A DNA stretch of 64,000 nt from Enterobacteriaceae bacterium RIT691 (GCA_009668205.1 WJYM01000009.1:143500-207499), one strand, 5' to 3'; shown: positions 34,681 to 48,450, counted from the stretch's first letter. Notes: generated from the sequence alone by a model not told the origin. Numbers and translations are program-made.

Positions 34681-35970
34681 TCACTCATCCAGCGATCGTA
34701 AATGGTCGTCCTTCCTCAGCGTCATCAACGCGAAAATACTCACCAGCGCCGTTGCCATCACGTAATAAGCCGGAATATCCAGATTCCCCGTCTCTTTAAT
34801 CAGTCCGGTAATAATCAGCCCTGCACAGCCCGAGAAAATGGCGTTCGACAGGGAATAAGCCAGCCCCAGCCCGGTATAGCGAACTTTGGTCGGGAACATC
34901 TCTGACAACATCGCAGGTCCAGGACCTGCCAGCATGCCCACTAACCCACCGGCAATGAACACCACCAGCGCTTTCACCATCAGGGTGCTGGACTCTGCCT
35001 GCAAAACCTTCAGCAGCGGCAGTGCCAGTGCTAACAGTAAAATCGCGGCGATAACCATGACACGGCGGCGCCCCACTTTATCGCTCAGCATGCCTGCGGG
35101 AATGATTGTGGCCGCAAAGCCGAGGTTGGATATAACGGCAATCAGCAACGCCTGGTTAAATCCGGTATGCAATGCAGATTGCAGATAAGACGGCATGATC
35201 ACCAGATAGGTATAGCCCGCGGCTGACCACACCATCAGCCGACCAATGCCTGTGACAATCACTTTGAGGGTGCTGCTAAAGTTCGCTTTTACCCCGGTTT
35301 CCGTTTTCTGCTGTTGGACAAAACTCGGCGTTTCTTCCATATGCATCCGCAGCCACAGCGCTACGACGCCCATTGGCAGCGCTAAATAGAATGGAATACG
35401 CCAGCCCCAGTCATGCATGGCTTCCGGGCTCAGCATCGTAGACAAAAGAGCGACAATGCCCGCGCCCGCCAGCAGACCCAGCGCCACGGTGAAAGATTGC
35501 CATGCACCGTACAAACCGCGTTTTCCCCGTGGAGCGAATTCTGTCATCAACGACACCGCACCACCGTATTCACCGCCCGCAAACAGGCCCTGTAAAATTC
35601 TCAGGCACGTCAGGATCAGTGGCGCTGCGACGCCAATTGTTGCGTATACCGGCACCAGGCCAATCGCTGCGGTTGCCAGCGTCATCAGCACGAGCACCAG
35701 AATCAGCGTAGGTTTACACCCTATTCGGTCGCCAATCCGGCCGAATATCACCGCGCCGAGTGGGCGGAAGAAGAACGCGACGGCAAAGGACGCGTAGGTA
35801 AGAATAAGGGCAGTGACAGGAGCTTCCCCGTCCAACTGAAAGAAGTTTTTGGCGATAACCGTCGCCAGAAAGCCATACACGGCGAACTCATACCATTCAA
35901 TAAAATTGCCGATAGACCCTGCGATAAGCGCACGCTTATGGGCGCCTGCTGACGTTGATCCTGAGTGCAT
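34681..35970 (-). CDS. MFS transporter, metabolite:H+ symporter (MHS) family
   Basis: A 429-residue transporter with 12 predicted helices. MHS/ProP-type motifs are clear: IAGSIGNFIEWYEFAVYGFLA in helix 1, RPLGAVIFGRIGDRIGCKPT in loop 2-3, and RILQGLFAGGEYGGA in helix 4. Relatives carry proline/betaine, citrate, shikimate or alpha-ketoglutarate; substrate cannot be told. I chose ATG 35968-35970 because GGGAT precedes it; an ATG seven codons upstream lacks a site. E. coli has yjfI-yjfC here instead. Confidence 0.85.
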   Translation of the reverse strand: MHSGSTSAGAHKRALIAGSIGNFIEWYEFAVYGFLATVIAKNFFQLDGEAPVTALILTYASFAVAFFFRPLGAVIFGRIGDRIGCKPTLILVLVLMTLATAAIGLVPVYATIGVAAPLILTCLRILQGLFAGGEYGGAVSLMTEFAPRGKRGLYGAWQSFTVALGLLAGAGIVALLSTMLSPEAMHDWGWRIPFYLALPMGVVALWLRMHMEETPSFVQQQKTETGVKANFSSTLKVIVTGIGRLMVWSAAGYTYLVIMPSYLQSALHTGFNQALLIAVISNLGFAATIIPAGMLSDKVGRRRVMVIAAILLLALALPLLKVLQAESSTLMVKALVVFIAGGLVGMLAGPGPAMLSEMFPTKVRYTGLGLAYSLSNAIFSGCAGLIITGLIKETGNLDIPAYYVMATALVSIFALMTLRKDDHLRSLDE

Positions 35971-36165
35971 AGAAAATCCCGGTTTGTACATCGCATTAAC
36001 GTGTGAATAAATTATTCCACACATAAAACATAAGAAAATTTAAAATTCATCTGGCTGTGATGGGCATCACGAAGCCAGGGGATTCTTTTTTTCAGGGTAT
36101 TTCCACGCGCCAAATGACCACTCTCTGACCATACTTATCCCTCAGCTTACTGAAGGAGAAACGCA

Positions 36166-37788
36166 ATGCACTGGCGTACGCATACCGTGTTCAATCAGCC
36201 AGCTCCGCTGAATAACAGTAATTTGTTTTTGTCCGATACCGCGCTGAGGGAAGCCGTCGCGCGGGAGGGGGCGGGTTGGGATGTGGATTTGCTGGCGAGT
36301 ATCGGACAGCAGCTGGGGACCGCCGAATCCCTTGAGCTCGGGCGGCTGGCAAATGTGAATCCACCGGAACTGCTGCGCTATGATGCCATGGGTGAACGGC
36401 TGGACGATGTACGCTTTCATCCCGCCTGGCACCTGTTAATGCAGGGGTTGTGCGCCAATCGGGTTCACAATCTGGCGTGGGAAGAGCAGGCGCGTTCCGG
36501 AACCTTTGTGGCCCGTGCCGCACGTTTTGTTCTGCATGCTCAGGTAGAGGCTGGGACGCTCTGTCCTATTACGATGACGTCTGCCGCCACGCCGCTGCTG
36601 CAACAGCGGTTGCCTGCCCCTTTTGCCGACTGGCTTACGCCGCTGATGAGCGATCGCTATGACTCCCACCTGCTACCGGGCAATCAAAAACGCGGCCTGT
36701 TGATTGGTATGGGGATGACGGAAAAGCAGGGGGGCTCCGATGTGCTCAGTAATACCACGCATGCGGAAAAAATCGACGGGGGAATGTACCGGCTGGTGGG
36801 GCACAAATGGTTTTTCTCGGTGCCGCAAAGTGATGCCCATCTGGTGCTGGCGCAGACGAAAAGAGGACTTTCCTGCTTCTTTGTTCCCCGTTTTTTGCCA
36901 GACGGGCAGCGTAATGATCTGCGCCTTGAGCGACTGAAGGACAAGTTGGGTAATCGCTCTAACGCCAGCAGTGAAGTGGAGTTTACCGATACCGCGGGCT
37001 GGCTGCTGGGCGAGGAGGGTGAAGGCATTCGTCTGATCCTGAAAATGGGCGGATTAACGCGTTTCGACTGTGCACTGGGCAGCCACGGTTTGATGCGCCG
37101 GGCGTTGTCGGTGGCTCTCTATCACGCCCATCAGCGACAGGCTTTTGGTAAAACGCTGATAGAGCAACCTTTGATGCGCCAGGTGCTAAGTCGGATGGCG
37201 CTGCAACTGGAAGGGCAAACGGCGTTTCTCTTCCGTCTGGCCCGGGCATGGGATAACCGGGTTTCACCGCATGAGGCATTGTGGTCGCGATTGTTCACGC
37301 CCGCAGCCAAATTTGCGATATGCAAAGCCGGTATCCCTTTTGTGGCTGAAGCAATGGAGGTTCTGGGCGGCATAGGCTATTGCGAGGACAACGAATTACC
37401 GCGCCTGTATCGCGAAATGCCCGTGAACAGCATCTGGGAAGGGTCGGGCAATATCATGTGCCTTGACGTGTTGCGCGTGCTGGCGAAACAGGTGGGCGCT
37501 ATCGATATGCTCAGCGCGGAGTGCAATGAGGTCAAAGGGCAGGACAGACATTTTGACCGGGCCTGGCGGCAGCTTCAGCAGCGGCTGCGCAAACCGACAG
37601 AAGCGCAGGGCCGCGAGATAACGCAGCAGCTTTATCTGCTGGGCGCGGGGGCGCAGATGCTGCAATTCGCCACGCCGCCGGTGGCTCAGGCATGGTGTCG
37701 GCTGATGCTGGATACGCGAGGCGGTGTGTTACTCGATGACAGGACTCAGGAGGACCTGCTGTTACGGGCAACAGGTGGCGCGGGGTGA
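36166..37788 (+). CDS. aidB: Acyl-CoA dehydrogenase-like protein AidB
   Basis: Flavoprotein of the acyl-CoA dehydrogenase fold that binds DNA and is induced with the adaptive response to alkylation in E. coli; its enzymatic role is unsettled. The 540-residue protein shows GMGMTEKQGGSDVLSN (FAD region), GHKWFFSVPQSDAHLVLAQT, HQRQAFGKTLIEQPLMRQVL and EVLGGIGYCEDNELPRLYRE, all AidB hallmarks. GAAGGAGAAA precedes ATG 36166. I cannot identify a convincing Ada box upstream. Confidence 0.96.
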   Translation: MHWRTHTVFNQPAPLNNSNLFLSDTALREAVAREGAGWDVDLLASIGQQLGTAESLELGRLANVNPPELLRYDAMGERLDDVRFHPAWHLLMQGLCANRVHNLAWEEQARSGTFVARAARFVLHAQVEAGTLCPITMTSAATPLLQQRLPAPFADWLTPLMSDRYDSHLLPGNQKRGLLIGMGMTEKQGGSDVLSNTTHAEKIDGGMYRLVGHKWFFSVPQSDAHLVLAQTKRGLSCFFVPRFLPDGQRNDLRLERLKDKLGNRSNASSEVEFTDTAGWLLGEEGEGIRLILKMGGLTRFDCALGSHGLMRRALSVALYHAHQRQAFGKTLIEQPLMRQVLSRMALQLEGQTAFLFRLARAWDNRVSPHEALWSRLFTPAAKFAICKAGIPFVAEAMEVLGGIGYCEDNELPRLYREMPVNSIWEGSGNIMCLDVLRVLAKQVGAIDMLSAECNEVKGQDRHFDRAWRQLQQRLRKPTEAQGREITQQLYLLGAGAQMLQFATPPVAQAWCRLMLDTRGGVLLDDRTQEDLLLRATGGAG

Positions 37789-37824
37789 ACGTGGAGGGGC
37801 AGATTGTTGTGTCTGCCCGCAATC

Positions 37825-38085
37825 TCAGGCGTACAGAATGGCCTGCACGCGCCAGTTATCCGGGCGCTGTTCTTCGTACATCTGGATAATGCGATACCAG
37901 GAGGCACCCTGTTCATCGGCTTTCAGCGCGATAGCATGCTCGACATCCTGAAGGCTGCCCGAAATATTGTTGACGGAAATCAGACCAATTTCATTCAGCC
38001 CGGTCACACAATCGGCGCTGGCAAACTCCGCAGACTGCGCCGTGGTTGCGGAAAATCCAGGTAAAAAAGCAAAGGCATTTTTCAT
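37825..38085 (-). CDS. yjfN: YjfN, DUF1471 small secreted protein
   Basis: Small protein of the YhcN/BhsA/McbA (DUF1471) family, 86 residues from the start chosen here. The family core SLQDVEHAIALKADEQGASWYRI and the end RPDNWRVQAILYA are visible. The N-terminus (to about TAQSA) looks like a weak signal peptide. ATG 38083-38085 is favoured over one five codons earlier since GGAGC lies eight bases upstream. In E. coli, YjfN is reported to stimulate the DegP protease. Next to bsmA, another family member, on the same strand. Confidence 0.88.
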   Translation of the reverse strand: MKNAFAFLPGFSATTAQSAEFASADCVTGLNEIGLISVNNISGSLQDVEHAIALKADEQGASWYRIIQMYEEQRPDNWRVQAILYA

Positions 38086-38230
38086 CGTCGTCAGCTCCAT
38101 GTCACGTAACCCGAGATAGCCCAGGCAATCCTTCGCAGACGTTCATCCTGTCCAAACGGCATGACGCCATTGTGCATCGGGAAACGTGAATGGCTGAAAA
38201 ACAATGTAAATCTGGTTAAATAACCTTCGT

Positions 38231-38542
38231 TTACGGTTTGCGGTACAATATTGCCTGTGAATACCACTGCCCCGGAACCACCGTGTCGTCGATCATCACG
38301 ATCACATAGTAATCCGCTTTTGCAGCGTTCACTTTCTCCTTGATTGCCGCTTCGACATCCATCGGAGAACCGTAAACCATGGCGCTCACTGTGCCCATTT
38401 TTTGCAGACCTTCCGTCTGATTTTTCTGGATTTCCTGTGGATGACTGGTCAGCGGTGGTGGCGCTTCAGGTGTACCCTGAAGGACGCTACATCCGGACAA
38501 CAACATCACCAACAGCAGTGGCGCAATTCGTCGCATAGCCAT
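38231..38542 (-). CDS. bsmA: BsmA (YjfO), DUF1471 lipoprotein
   Basis: Biofilm peroxide-resistance lipoprotein of the DUF1471 family. The 103-residue protein has a signal with lipobox LLLVMLLSGCS (cysteine at residue 18), a proline-rich linker, and the family core SAMVYGSPMDVEAAIKEKVNAAKADYYVI ending AILYRKP. The start at 38540-38542 follows CAGGAAACGGGAT; the E. coli database start is a few codons further up. Likely controlled separately from yjfN, 145 bases away. Confidence 0.9.
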   Translation of the reverse strand: MAMRRIAPLLLVMLLSGCSVLQGTPEAPPPLTSHPQEIQKNQTEGLQKMGTVSAMVYGSPMDVEAAIKEKVNAAKADYYVIVMIDDTVVPGQWYSQAILYRKP

Positions 38543-38750
38543 ATCCCGTTTCCTGATAATCATTAGTGTAGTGATTAATGAATTTGCCTTTAGGGGAATG
38601 TTCCCGAACTGTTATGTCCGGCGCTATTTTCGAATGAAATGATCGAAAAAGCGTAATCCACCTCTCAACATTAGCAGCCTCTGATACGAGGGTGAAGCTT
38701 GCTCTCGGGGCCGTCGCATGTCATACCAGCATAAAAGAAGGAGACGGTAA

Positions 38751-39464
38751 ATGATTGAACTTGAAATGCGAAACCTGGCTGGCAGCGAAGTTTTGCACGC
38801 CTGGCCAAAGGCTGCGGCAACCTCTGCGCTGCCCTGCATTGTGTTTTACCACGGTTTTACCTCGTCGAAAGTGGTCTACAGCTATTTCGCTGTTGCGTTG
38901 GCGCAGGCCGGGTTTCGGGTCATTATGCCCGATGCGCTCGACCACGGTTCACGCTTTGCCGGGGACGCAGGACACAGGCTGCAGTGTTTCTGGCCAATCC
39001 TTCTTAACAGCATTGAGGCATTTCCTGCACTGCAGGCGGCCATTATTTCTCAGGGGTGGCTGTCGGAGGGACAAATAGCGGTGGGCGGAGCCTCAATGGG
39101 CGGGATGGCCGCGTTGGGTATCGCGACGCACAATCCAGACGTAAAGTGCGTGGCGAGCTTAATGGGTTCAGGCTTTTTCTCGTCACTTTCCCGCACGCTT
39201 TTCCCTTCACCGGAATTCCCGGCGGCGCTGGAAGGATGGGATGCGAGCCATCATCTGGAAACGCTGGCTGCTCGCCCGCTGCTGTTGTGGCATGGCGAAG
39301 AAGACGATGTGGTGCCAGCGGTTGAGTCCTTCCGTTTACAGCAGGCGCTGCGGCAGCGCGGGCTGGATAAAAACCTCACCTGTCAGTGGCAGGTGGGCGT
39401 TAAGCATCGCATCACGCCGGAAGCCCTGGATGCCACCGTCCGTTTTTTCCAGCAGCACCTTTAA
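38751..39464 (+). CDS. yjfP: Carboxylesterase YjfP (alpha/beta hydrolase)
   Basis: Alpha/beta-hydrolase esterase of 237 residues. The nucleophile elbow is GGASMGG (Ser at about 114), the oxyanion segment [11 protein letters not shown] is near residue 30, the acid is probably in [10 protein letters not shown], and the histidine in [10 protein letters not shown]. coli YjfP acts on short-chain esters and acylated sugars. GAAGGAGACGG precedes the ATG. Its stop overlaps the ulaR stop by four bases in convergent orientation. Confidence 0.92.
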   Translation: MIELEMRNLAGSEVLHAWPKAAATSALPCIVFYHGFTSSKVVYSYFAVALAQAGFRVIMPDALDHGSRFAGDAGHRLQCFWPILLNSIEAFPALQAAIISQGWLSEGQIAVGGASMGGMAALGIATHNPDVKCVASLMGSGFFSSLSRTLFPSPEFPAALEGWDASHHLETLAARPLLLWHGEEDDVVPAVESFRLQQALRQRGLDKNLTCQWQVGVKHRITPEALDATVRFFQQHL

Positions 39465-40216
39465 ACCCGCAAGACCTTTACGCCCTGAGCTTCGAGCTGT
39501 TTAAGAATGTCAGGGTTGGCGCCTTTGCCGGTGATCAGCATATCGATTTCATCGGCACGGCTGAATAACATGCCTGCGCGCTCGCCCACTTTGCTGCTAT
39601 CAACCAGCACCACCAGTTTCCCCACGCCGTTCAGCATTTTCTGTTCGGCCATGGCGGTCAGCATATCCGTTTTATAGAGCCCATCTGCCGTCAGCCCTTT
39701 GCCACTGGTGAACATCCAGTGCCCGGCATACAGCGAATTCTCACTTCCCTGAGGACTGAGGGTAATAGACTGGCTGCGGTTGTACTGACCACCCATAATG
39801 ATCACGCTGTCATGCTCCTGATCGATAAGGAAATTCGCCAGCGGCAGATAGTTGGTGATTATCTGCACCGGTTTGCCGCACATCTCACGGCCCAGCAGGA
39901 ATGCGGTGGATCCACAGTTAATCACCACGCTTTCACCAGGGTTGACCAGCTGCGAAGCGGCACGAGCGATCCTGACTTTTTCGTCGTGATTCATCGCCTC
40001 ATGAATGTTCATCGGCGTCCAGCGCGGACGCTGCTGGCTGATGGCCTCGGCACCGTTGCGCACTTTTTTCAGGCGACCGCTTTCATCCAACTTGTTGATG
40101 TCCCGTCGCGCGGTGGCCGGTGAAATGCCCAGCTTTTCAATCACCTGTTCCACAGTGACAAAGCCAGACTGCGCCAGCAGTTCGAGTAAAATTTGATGCC
40201 GTTGAGCTTCCGTCAT
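39461..40216 (-). CDS. ulaR: HTH-type repressor of L-ascorbate utilisation UlaR
   Basis: DeoR-family repressor that controls ulaG and ulaABCDEF and releases DNA on binding L-ascorbate-6-phosphate. The 251-residue protein has the DeoR winged helix at the N-terminus ([21 protein letters not shown], about residues 19-39) and a sugar-phosphate-sensing domain with [15 protein letters not shown] and [15 protein letters not shown] 40214-40216 gives [12 protein letters not shown]; the open frame has two extra codons upstream. Transcribed toward yjfP and directly downstream of ulaG on the same strand. Confidence 0.97.
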   Translation of the reverse strand: MTEAQRHQILLELLAQSGFVTVEQVIEKLGISPATARRDINKLDESGRLKKVRNGAEAISQQRPRWTPMNIHEAMNHDEKVRIARAASQLVNPGESVVINCGSTAFLLGREMCGKPVQIITNYLPLANFLIDQEHDSVIIMGGQYNRSQSITLSPQGSENSLYAGHWMFTSGKGLTADGLYKTDMLTAMAEQKMLNGVGKLVVLVDSSKVGERAGMLFSRADEIDMLITGKGANPDILKQLEAQGVKVLRV

Positions 40217-40341
40217 GAGCAATTCCGCTAATCCATGATTTTTACTGATGATATTTGAAAACGTCTGAAATTACTAAAGCAAAGTCAGCTTAAGGCGTAG
40301 CGCTGCATCATCCCCCCGGATCGGCGCAGCGCCAGTCTGGC

Positions 40342-41406
40342 TTACAGGAAGGATTTAAACGGCAGATCGGGCTCGAGGGTAAAGCAGTCGTCGAAGCCGC
40401 GAGGGTAGTGGTATTCAAAATTGTCTTTATCGAGCGGCCAGGTGAACTTACCGCCAACCTGCCAGATAAACGGTTTGAAGCCGTATTTCAGACGGTCTTT
40501 TTTCATCTCCCACAGCATCCGGATTTCCTGGGGATCGGCCTGGAAGTTTGACCAGATATCGTGATGGAAAGGGATAACCACCTGAGTATTCAGAGATTCC
40601 GCCATGCGCAGAATGTCTGCGCTGGTCATTTTGTCGGTTATCCCGCGCGGGTTCTCGCCGTACGATCCCAGCGCCACGTCTATCTGATGCTCGTTGCCGT
40701 GTTTGGCGTAGTAGTTGGAATAGTGGGAATCGCCGCTGTGATACAGGTTGCCGCCCGGCGTTTTGAACAGATAGTTCACGGCACGCTGGTCCATTCCGTC
40801 CGGGAGGATACCCTCTGCTTTTTGATCGGCTGGTAGGGTGATCAATGCCGTGCGGTCGAAGGCATCAAGCGCATGAATTTCAATATCTTTCACGTCGACG
40901 ACATCACCGGGTTTTACCACGATGCAGCGCTCGCGCGGTACACCCCAGCCTGTCCACAGATCGACACAGGTTTGTGGCCCGATAAACGGCACATCGTCGG
41001 CGCAGTTTTGCATTACCGCCGCGGCCACGTTGACGTCGATATGATCGTTGTGATCGTGGGTGGACAACACGGCGTCAATCTGGCCGATGGCAAACGGATC
41101 GAGGACGAACGGCGTGGTGCGCAGATTAGGCTGAAGCTTTTTCACTCCGGCCATGCGCTGCATCTGGTGGCCGGCTTTCATCAGCGGATTGCCGTGGCTT
41201 TGCTTGCCGGTGCCGCACCAGAAATCGACGCACAGATTGGCACCACCCTCAGATTTTAACCAGATACCGGTGCAGCCCAGCCACCACATGGCAAAGGTGC
41301 CCGGCGCGACCTGCTCCTGCTCAATTTCTTCGTTCAGCCAGCTTCCCCATTCCGGGAAGGTGCTCAGGATCCATGACTCACGAGTGATGCTGTCCACTTT
41401 ACTCAT
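40342..41406 (-). CDS. ulaG: L-ascorbate-6-phosphate lactonase UlaG
   Basis: Metallo-beta-lactamase-fold lactonase that opens L-ascorbate-6-phosphate to 3-keto-L-gulonate-6-phosphate. The 354-residue protein has the metal motif THDHNDHID, the [21 protein letters not shown] segment and [12 protein letters not shown] 41404-41406 follows GAGGAATATC and gives the E. coli start [12 protein letters not shown]. Divergent from ulaABCDEF across a 365-base regulatory region, so both arms are under UlaR. Confidence 0.98.
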   Translation of the reverse strand: MSKVDSITRESWILSTFPEWGSWLNEEIEQEQVAPGTFAMWWLGCTGIWLKSEGGANLCVDFWCGTGKQSHGNPLMKAGHQMQRMAGVKKLQPNLRTTPFVLDPFAIGQIDAVLSTHDHNDHIDVNVAAAVMQNCADDVPFIGPQTCVDLWTGWGVPRERCIVVKPGDVVDVKDIEIHALDAFDRTALITLPADQKAEGILPDGMDQRAVNYLFKTPGGNLYHSGDSHYSNYYAKHGNEHQIDVALGSYGENPRGITDKMTSADILRMAESLNTQVVIPFHHDIWSNFQADPQEIRMLWEMKKDRLKYGFKPFIWQVGGKFTWPLDKDNFEYHYPRGFDDCFTLEPDLPFKSFL

Positions 41407-43172
<1,766 letters not shown>

Positions 43173-43185
43173 AAGGACTGAGATT

Positions 43186-43491
43186 ATGACAGTACGAATT
43201 CTGGCGGTATGCGGGAACGGGCAGGGCAGTTCGATGATCATGAAAATGAAAGTCGATCAGTTCCTGACGCAGCAGGGCGTGGATCACAGCGTGAACAGCT
43301 GTGCGGTCGGTGAGTACAAAAGTGAGCTTGGCAGCGCGGATGTGATTATCGCCTCCACCCACATCGCCGGGGAGATCACCGTGACCGGCAACAAATATGT
43401 GGTTGGCGTGCGCAACATGCTTTCCGCGGCGGATTTTGGTCCGAAGCTGATGGCGGTGATCACCGCGCACTTCCCGCAGGACATGAAATAA
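43186..43491 (+). CDS. ulaB: L-ascorbate PTS EIIB component UlaB
   Basis: EIIB phosphocarrier of 101 residues. The phosphorylated cysteine is Cys9 in [15 protein letters not shown], the loop typical of EIIB lactose/ascorbate types. ATG 43186 lies 13 bases after the ulaA stop; the open frame extends back into ulaA but without support. It passes phosphate from UlaC to ascorbate entering through UlaA. Confidence 0.98.
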   Translation: MTVRILAVCGNGQGSSMIMKMKVDQFLTQQGVDHSVNSCAVGEYKSELGSADVIIASTHIAGEITVTGNKYVVGVRNMLSAADFGPKLMAVITAHFPQDMK

Positions 43492-43500
43492 GGACGCGCC

Positions 43501-43968
43501 ATGAAACTTCGTGATTCGCTGGTGGAGAACCAGTCCATCCTGCTGCAGGCGGAAGCCGAGACCTGGCAGGACGCGGTCAAGCTGGGCGTCGACCTGCTGG
43601 TAAAAGCCGATGTGGTCGAGCCGCGCTACTACCAGGCCATTCTTGATGGCGTGGCCCAGCACGGCCCTTATTTCGTGCTCGCCCCCGGCTTGGCTATGCC
43701 GCACGGCCGTCCGGAAGAGGGCGTCAATAAAACGGGCTTTGCGCTGGTGACGCTGAAACGCCCGTTGGCATTCAACCACGAAGATAACGATCCGGTGGAT
43801 ATCCTGATAACGATGGCGGCAGTGGATGCCACCACCCATCAGGAAATCGGGATCATGCAAATCGTCAATCTGTTTGATGATGAAGCCAATTTTGACCGCT
43901 TACGCGCCTGCCGTACCGAGCAGGACGTTCTGAATCTGATTGATACCGCCACTGCGGCTTACGCTTAA
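43501..43968 (+). CDS. ulaC: L-ascorbate PTS EIIA component UlaC
   Basis: EIIA phosphocarrier of 155 residues, mannitol/fructose-type fold, receiving phosphate from HPr. The active histidine is in [12 protein letters not shown] (about residue 68). Nine bases separate it from ulaB, with AAGGACGCGCC as ribosome binding site. Third gene of the operon. Confidence 0.97.
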   Translation: MKLRDSLVENQSILLQAEAETWQDAVKLGVDLLVKADVVEPRYYQAILDGVAQHGPYFVLAPGLAMPHGRPEEGVNKTGFALVTLKRPLAFNHEDNDPVDILITMAAVDATTHQEIGIMQIVNLFDDEANFDRLRACRTEQDVLNLIDTATAAYA

Positions 43969-43980
43969 AAAGGATACGTT

Positions 43981-44637
43981 ATGTCTCATTCTTTACCGAT
44001 GTTGCAGGTCGCACTGGATAACCAGACCATGGCTGACGCATACGCCACCACGCGCTTAATTGCTGAAGAGGTCGATATCATCGAAGTGGGGACGATTCTG
44101 TGCGTGGCTGAAGGCGTGCGTGCGGTTCGCGATTTGAAAGCGCTGTACCCGCATAAAATTGTGCTGGCAGATGCAAAAATTGCCGATGCCGGGAAAATCC
44201 TTTCGCGTATGTGCTTTGAAGCCAACGCCGACTGGGTAACGGTTATCTGCTGTGCTGACATCAATACCACCAAAGGTGCGCTGGGCGTGGCGAAGGAATT
44301 CAATGGCGATGTGCAGATTGAACTGACCGGCTTCTGGACCTGGGAGCAGGCTGAAGCGTGGCGTCAGGCAGGCATTCAGCAGGTGGTTTATCACCGCAGC
44401 CGTGATGCGCAGGCGGCGGGCGTGGCCTGGAGCGAAGCAGACATCACCGCCATCAAACGCCTCACTCAGTTAGGGTTTAAGGTTACCGTCACCGGCGGGC
44501 TGGCACTGGAGGACTTGCCTTTATTCCAGGGTATCCCAATCCACGTCTTTATTGCCGGGCGCAGCATTCGCGATGCGGCCGATCCGGTCGAGGCCGCGCG
44601 CCAGTTTAAGCGTTCCATCGCCCAGCTTTGGGGCTAA
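43981..44637 (+). CDS. ulaD: 3-keto-L-gulonate-6-phosphate decarboxylase UlaD
   Basis: TIM-barrel decarboxylase of the OMP decarboxylase superfamily, making L-xylulose-5-phosphate. The 218-residue protein has the metal/catalytic strand [12 protein letters not shown] (D-x-K-x-x-D), [12 protein letters not shown], and the phosphate-binding [13 protein letters not shown] and [10 protein letters not shown]. Twelve bases after ulaC. Confidence 0.97.
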   Translation: MSHSLPMLQVALDNQTMADAYATTRLIAEEVDIIEVGTILCVAEGVRAVRDLKALYPHKIVLADAKIADAGKILSRMCFEANADWVTVICCADINTTKGALGVAKEFNGDVQIELTGFWTWEQAEAWRQAGIQQVVYHRSRDAQAAGVAWSEADITAIKRLTQLGFKVTVTGGLALEDLPLFQGIPIHVFIAGRSIRDAADPVEAARQFKRSIAQLWG

Positions 44638-44646
44638 GGAGCGGCT

Positions 44647-45501
44647 ATGTTGTCGAAACAGATACCGCTTGGCATCTATGAAAAAGCACTCCCTGCCGGG
44701 GAGTGCTGGCTGGAGAAGCTGACGCTGGCGAAAGCGCTGGGTTTTGATTTTGTTGAAATGTCTGTGGATGAGACCGATCTGCGGCTCTCCCGGCTTGACT
44801 GGAGCCGTGAACAGCGTCTGGCGCTGGTGAATGCCGTCGCCGAAACGGGGGTTCGTGTGCCCTCGTTGTGTCTGAGCGCTCATCGTCGTTTTCCGCTCGG
44901 CAGCGAAGATGACGTTGTGCGTGACCAGGGGTTGGAGATCATGCGCAAAGCCATTCTGTTTGCTCAGGATGTCGGCATCCGCGTGATCCAACTGGCAGGT
45001 TATGATGTCTACTACCAACAGGCAAACGATGCAACGCGGCGCCGATTTCGGGATGGCCTGAAGGACAGTGTCGATATGGCCAGCAGGGCGCAGGTCACGC
45101 TGGCGATGGAAATCATGGATTACCCCTTAATGAACTCCATCAGCAAAGCGCTCGGCTATGCCCATTACCTGAATAACCCCTGGTTTCAGCTCTATCCTGA
45201 TATTGGCAATCTCTCGGCCTGGGAAAACGACGTGCAGATGGAACTGCAGGCGGGTATCGGGCACATCGTGGCGGTGCACGTGAAGGACACTCGCCCCGGC
45301 GTATACAAAAATGTGCCGTTTGGCGAAGGCGTTGTCGATTTTGAACAATGTTTCCGCACGCTCGGTGAAAGCGGCTACCGTGGACCGTGGCTCATTGAGA
45401 TGTGGAGTGAAACGGCAGAGGAGCCGCTGGCCGAAGTGGCAAAAGCGAGAGAGTGGGTGCTGGCGAAAATGGCACAAGCCGGGCTGAGGGAGGTGGCATA
45501 A
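44647..45501 (+). CDS. ulaE: L-xylulose-5-phosphate 3-epimerase UlaE
   Basis: Converts L-xylulose-5-phosphate to L-ribulose-5-phosphate. The 284-residue protein belongs to the xylose-isomerase-like TIM-barrel group, with [25 protein letters not shown] (metal Glu), [22 protein letters not shown] and the terminal metal segment PWLIEMWSE. The stop TAA is directly followed by the ulaF ATG with no gap, suggesting coupled translation. Confidence 0.97.
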   Translation: MLSKQIPLGIYEKALPAGECWLEKLTLAKALGFDFVEMSVDETDLRLSRLDWSREQRLALVNAVAETGVRVPSLCLSAHRRFPLGSEDDVVRDQGLEIMRKAILFAQDVGIRVIQLAGYDVYYQQANDATRRRFRDGLKDSVDMASRAQVTLAMEIMDYPLMNSISKALGYAHYLNNPWFQLYPDIGNLSAWENDVQMELQAGIGHIVAVHVKDTRPGVYKNVPFGEGVVDFEQCFRTLGESGYRGPWLIEMWSETAEEPLAEVAKAREWVLAKMAQAGLREVA

Positions 45502-46188
45502 ATGCAGCAGCTAAAAGAGCAGGTCCTCGAAGCGAATCTTGCGCTTCCTCGCTTTGGGCTGGTGACGTTTACCTGGGGTAACGTCAGCGCGATTGACTGC
45601 GAACGAGGCCGGGTAGCGATCAAGCCGAGCGGCGTGTCCTATGAGGGCATGTGCGCGGAGGATATCGTGGTGGTCGATCTACAGGGCCACGTTATTGACG
45701 GGAAGTGGCGTCCGTCTTCCGATACGGCGACGCATCTGGCGCTCTACCGGCGCTATCCTTCCCTCGGTGGAATTGTTCATACCCATTCGACTCATGCCAC
45801 CGCGTGGGCACAGGCGGGGCTTGCTATACCCGCGCTGGGCACAACGCATGCAGATTATTTTTATGGCGACATTCCCTGCTCGCGCCCGCTGAGTGAAGCC
45901 GAAGTGCAGAGTCACTACGAGCTGAATACCGGCAACGTCATTATTGAAACCCTGGGTGAACGCGAACCGTTACACATGCCGGGCGTCGTGGTGTATCAGC
46001 ATGGCCCCTTTTGCTGGGGGAAAAATGCCGATGAGGCTGTGCACAATGCCGTGGTCATGGAAGAAGTCGCCAAAATGGCGTGGATTTCGCGGGGCATCAA
46101 CCCGCAGTTAAAACCGATCGACCACTATCTGATGAACCAGCACTATCTACGCAAACATGGGCCGGACGCCTGGTACGGGCAGAAATAA
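45502..46188 (+). CDS. ulaF: L-ribulose-5-phosphate 4-epimerase UlaF
   Basis: Zinc class II aldolase-type epimerase giving D-xylulose-5-phosphate, which enters the pentose phosphate pathway. The 228-residue protein has [21 protein letters not shown], the metal site [13 protein letters not shown] (two histidines), and the third histidine in [14 protein letters not shown]. It ends the ula operon. Length equals E. coli UlaF. Confidence 0.97.
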   Translation: MQQLKEQVLEANLALPRFGLVTFTWGNVSAIDCERGRVAIKPSGVSYEGMCAEDIVVVDLQGHVIDGKWRPSSDTATHLALYRRYPSLGGIVHTHSTHATAWAQAGLAIPALGTTHADYFYGDIPCSRPLSEAEVQSHYELNTGNVIIETLGEREPLHMPGVVVYQHGPFCWGKNADEAVHNAVVMEEVAKMAWISRGINPQLKPIDHYLMNQHYLRKHGPDAWYGQK

Positions 46189-46212
46189 AAAAAGCCCCCG
46201 GAGTACGGGGGC
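46187..46212 (-). terminator. Terminator between ulaF and yjfY
   Basis: GCCCCCG and CGGGGGC form a perfect 7-bp stem with an A run on the ulaF side. Read on the minus strand it ends in seven T, so it is a strong terminator for yjfY and a weaker one for ulaF. Confidence 0.8.
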
Positions 46213-46256
46213 AGTGTTCAATTGGGGCAAAGTGCGTTTTTGTGGTTGTCCTGGTG

Positions 46257-46532
46257 CTAGCGGTAAACGTCAGCGCTGGCGTGAATCAAACCATTGCTGC
46301 CGGGTTCATGGAGAAGGATTGGGTGATAGTATTTGGCACCGCGCGCGTCACTCTCTTCACTCAAGGCTTGATCTGCTTCGCTTTCGGTGGCGATGTTATG
46401 ATTGATGTAGATAACGCCTAAGCTCTGCACATCGTCCATATTTCTGGCCTGCCGGCCGTCGATTTTGATGGCTGCCATCGCGTTTGCACTGAGCAATACT
46501 GCAGCCATGATGGCGATTGCGATGTTTTTCAT
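46257..46532 (-). CDS. yjfY: YjfY, DUF1471 periplasmic protein
   Basis: DUF1471 family protein of 91 residues with a clear signal peptide (MKNIAIAIMAAVLLSANAMAA). The mature core has MDDVQSLGVIYINHN and ends HASADVYR, matching E. coli YjfY. ATG 46530-46532 is chosen as AGGGAG lies eight bases upstream; a GTG three codons earlier sits too close to it. Function unknown; family members respond to stress and affect biofilms. Convergent with ulaF. Confidence 0.92.
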   Translation of the reverse strand: MKNIAIAIMAAVLLSANAMAAIKIDGRQARNMDDVQSLGVIYINHNIATESEADQALSEESDARGAKYYHPILLHEPGSNGLIHASADVYR

Positions 46533-46743
46533 GATGTTCACTCCCTACAGCCTGCTACGGTAGACGGGGTCTCCTTCTGCAATACATTTAGGTCTGATTA
46601 AAGTGTAATCGCTCCTTATCGATTCTTAAGCGACCATTTCTGATGCAGTTGTTCAAAAAATTGGCGCATTCCTTATTGGTTAATTTTAAGTCACTGAGCG
46701 GCGGCGATTTTGCTCTTCGTGCGAATTATTTGTGTAATCCACC

Positions 46744-46772
46744 TTGAGTTTAATGGTGCCTGCAAGTATGAT
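46744..46772 (+). promoter_or_regulatory. Promoter of the rpsF operon
   Basis: TTGAGT (46744-46749) and TATGAT (46767-46772) are separated by 17 bases. This sigma-70-type promoter lies 99 bases before the rpsF start. The rest of the 338-base gap after yjfY shows no gene. Confidence 0.75.
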
Positions 46773-46799
46773 TACGCGTCATTTTTCAGCCGCCCTTTA

Positions 46800-47266
<467 letters not shown>

Positions 47267-47272
47267 TCACTG

Positions 47273-47819
<547 letters not shown>

Positions 47820-47845
47820 TTGGCCGCCGTCTATTAACGACTTAA

Positions 47846-48307
<462 letters not shown>

Positions 48308-48330
48308 TTCATTACTCTGAAATAACACGA

Positions 48331-48360
48331 AACGCCGGCCTTGTGCCGGCGTTTTGCTTT
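48331..48360 (+). terminator. Terminator of the rpsF-rplI operon
   Basis: AACGCCGGC pairs perfectly with GCCGGCGTT around CTTGT, followed by TTGCTTTT. Confidence 0.9.
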
Positions 48361-48450
48361 TCTGCGCTGCAACTCTTGCCTTAGGTAGTCGCTATTTTTC
48401 AACCGATCTGGATAATGAATTAAAACACGATTTTAATTCAGGTGTCGGTA

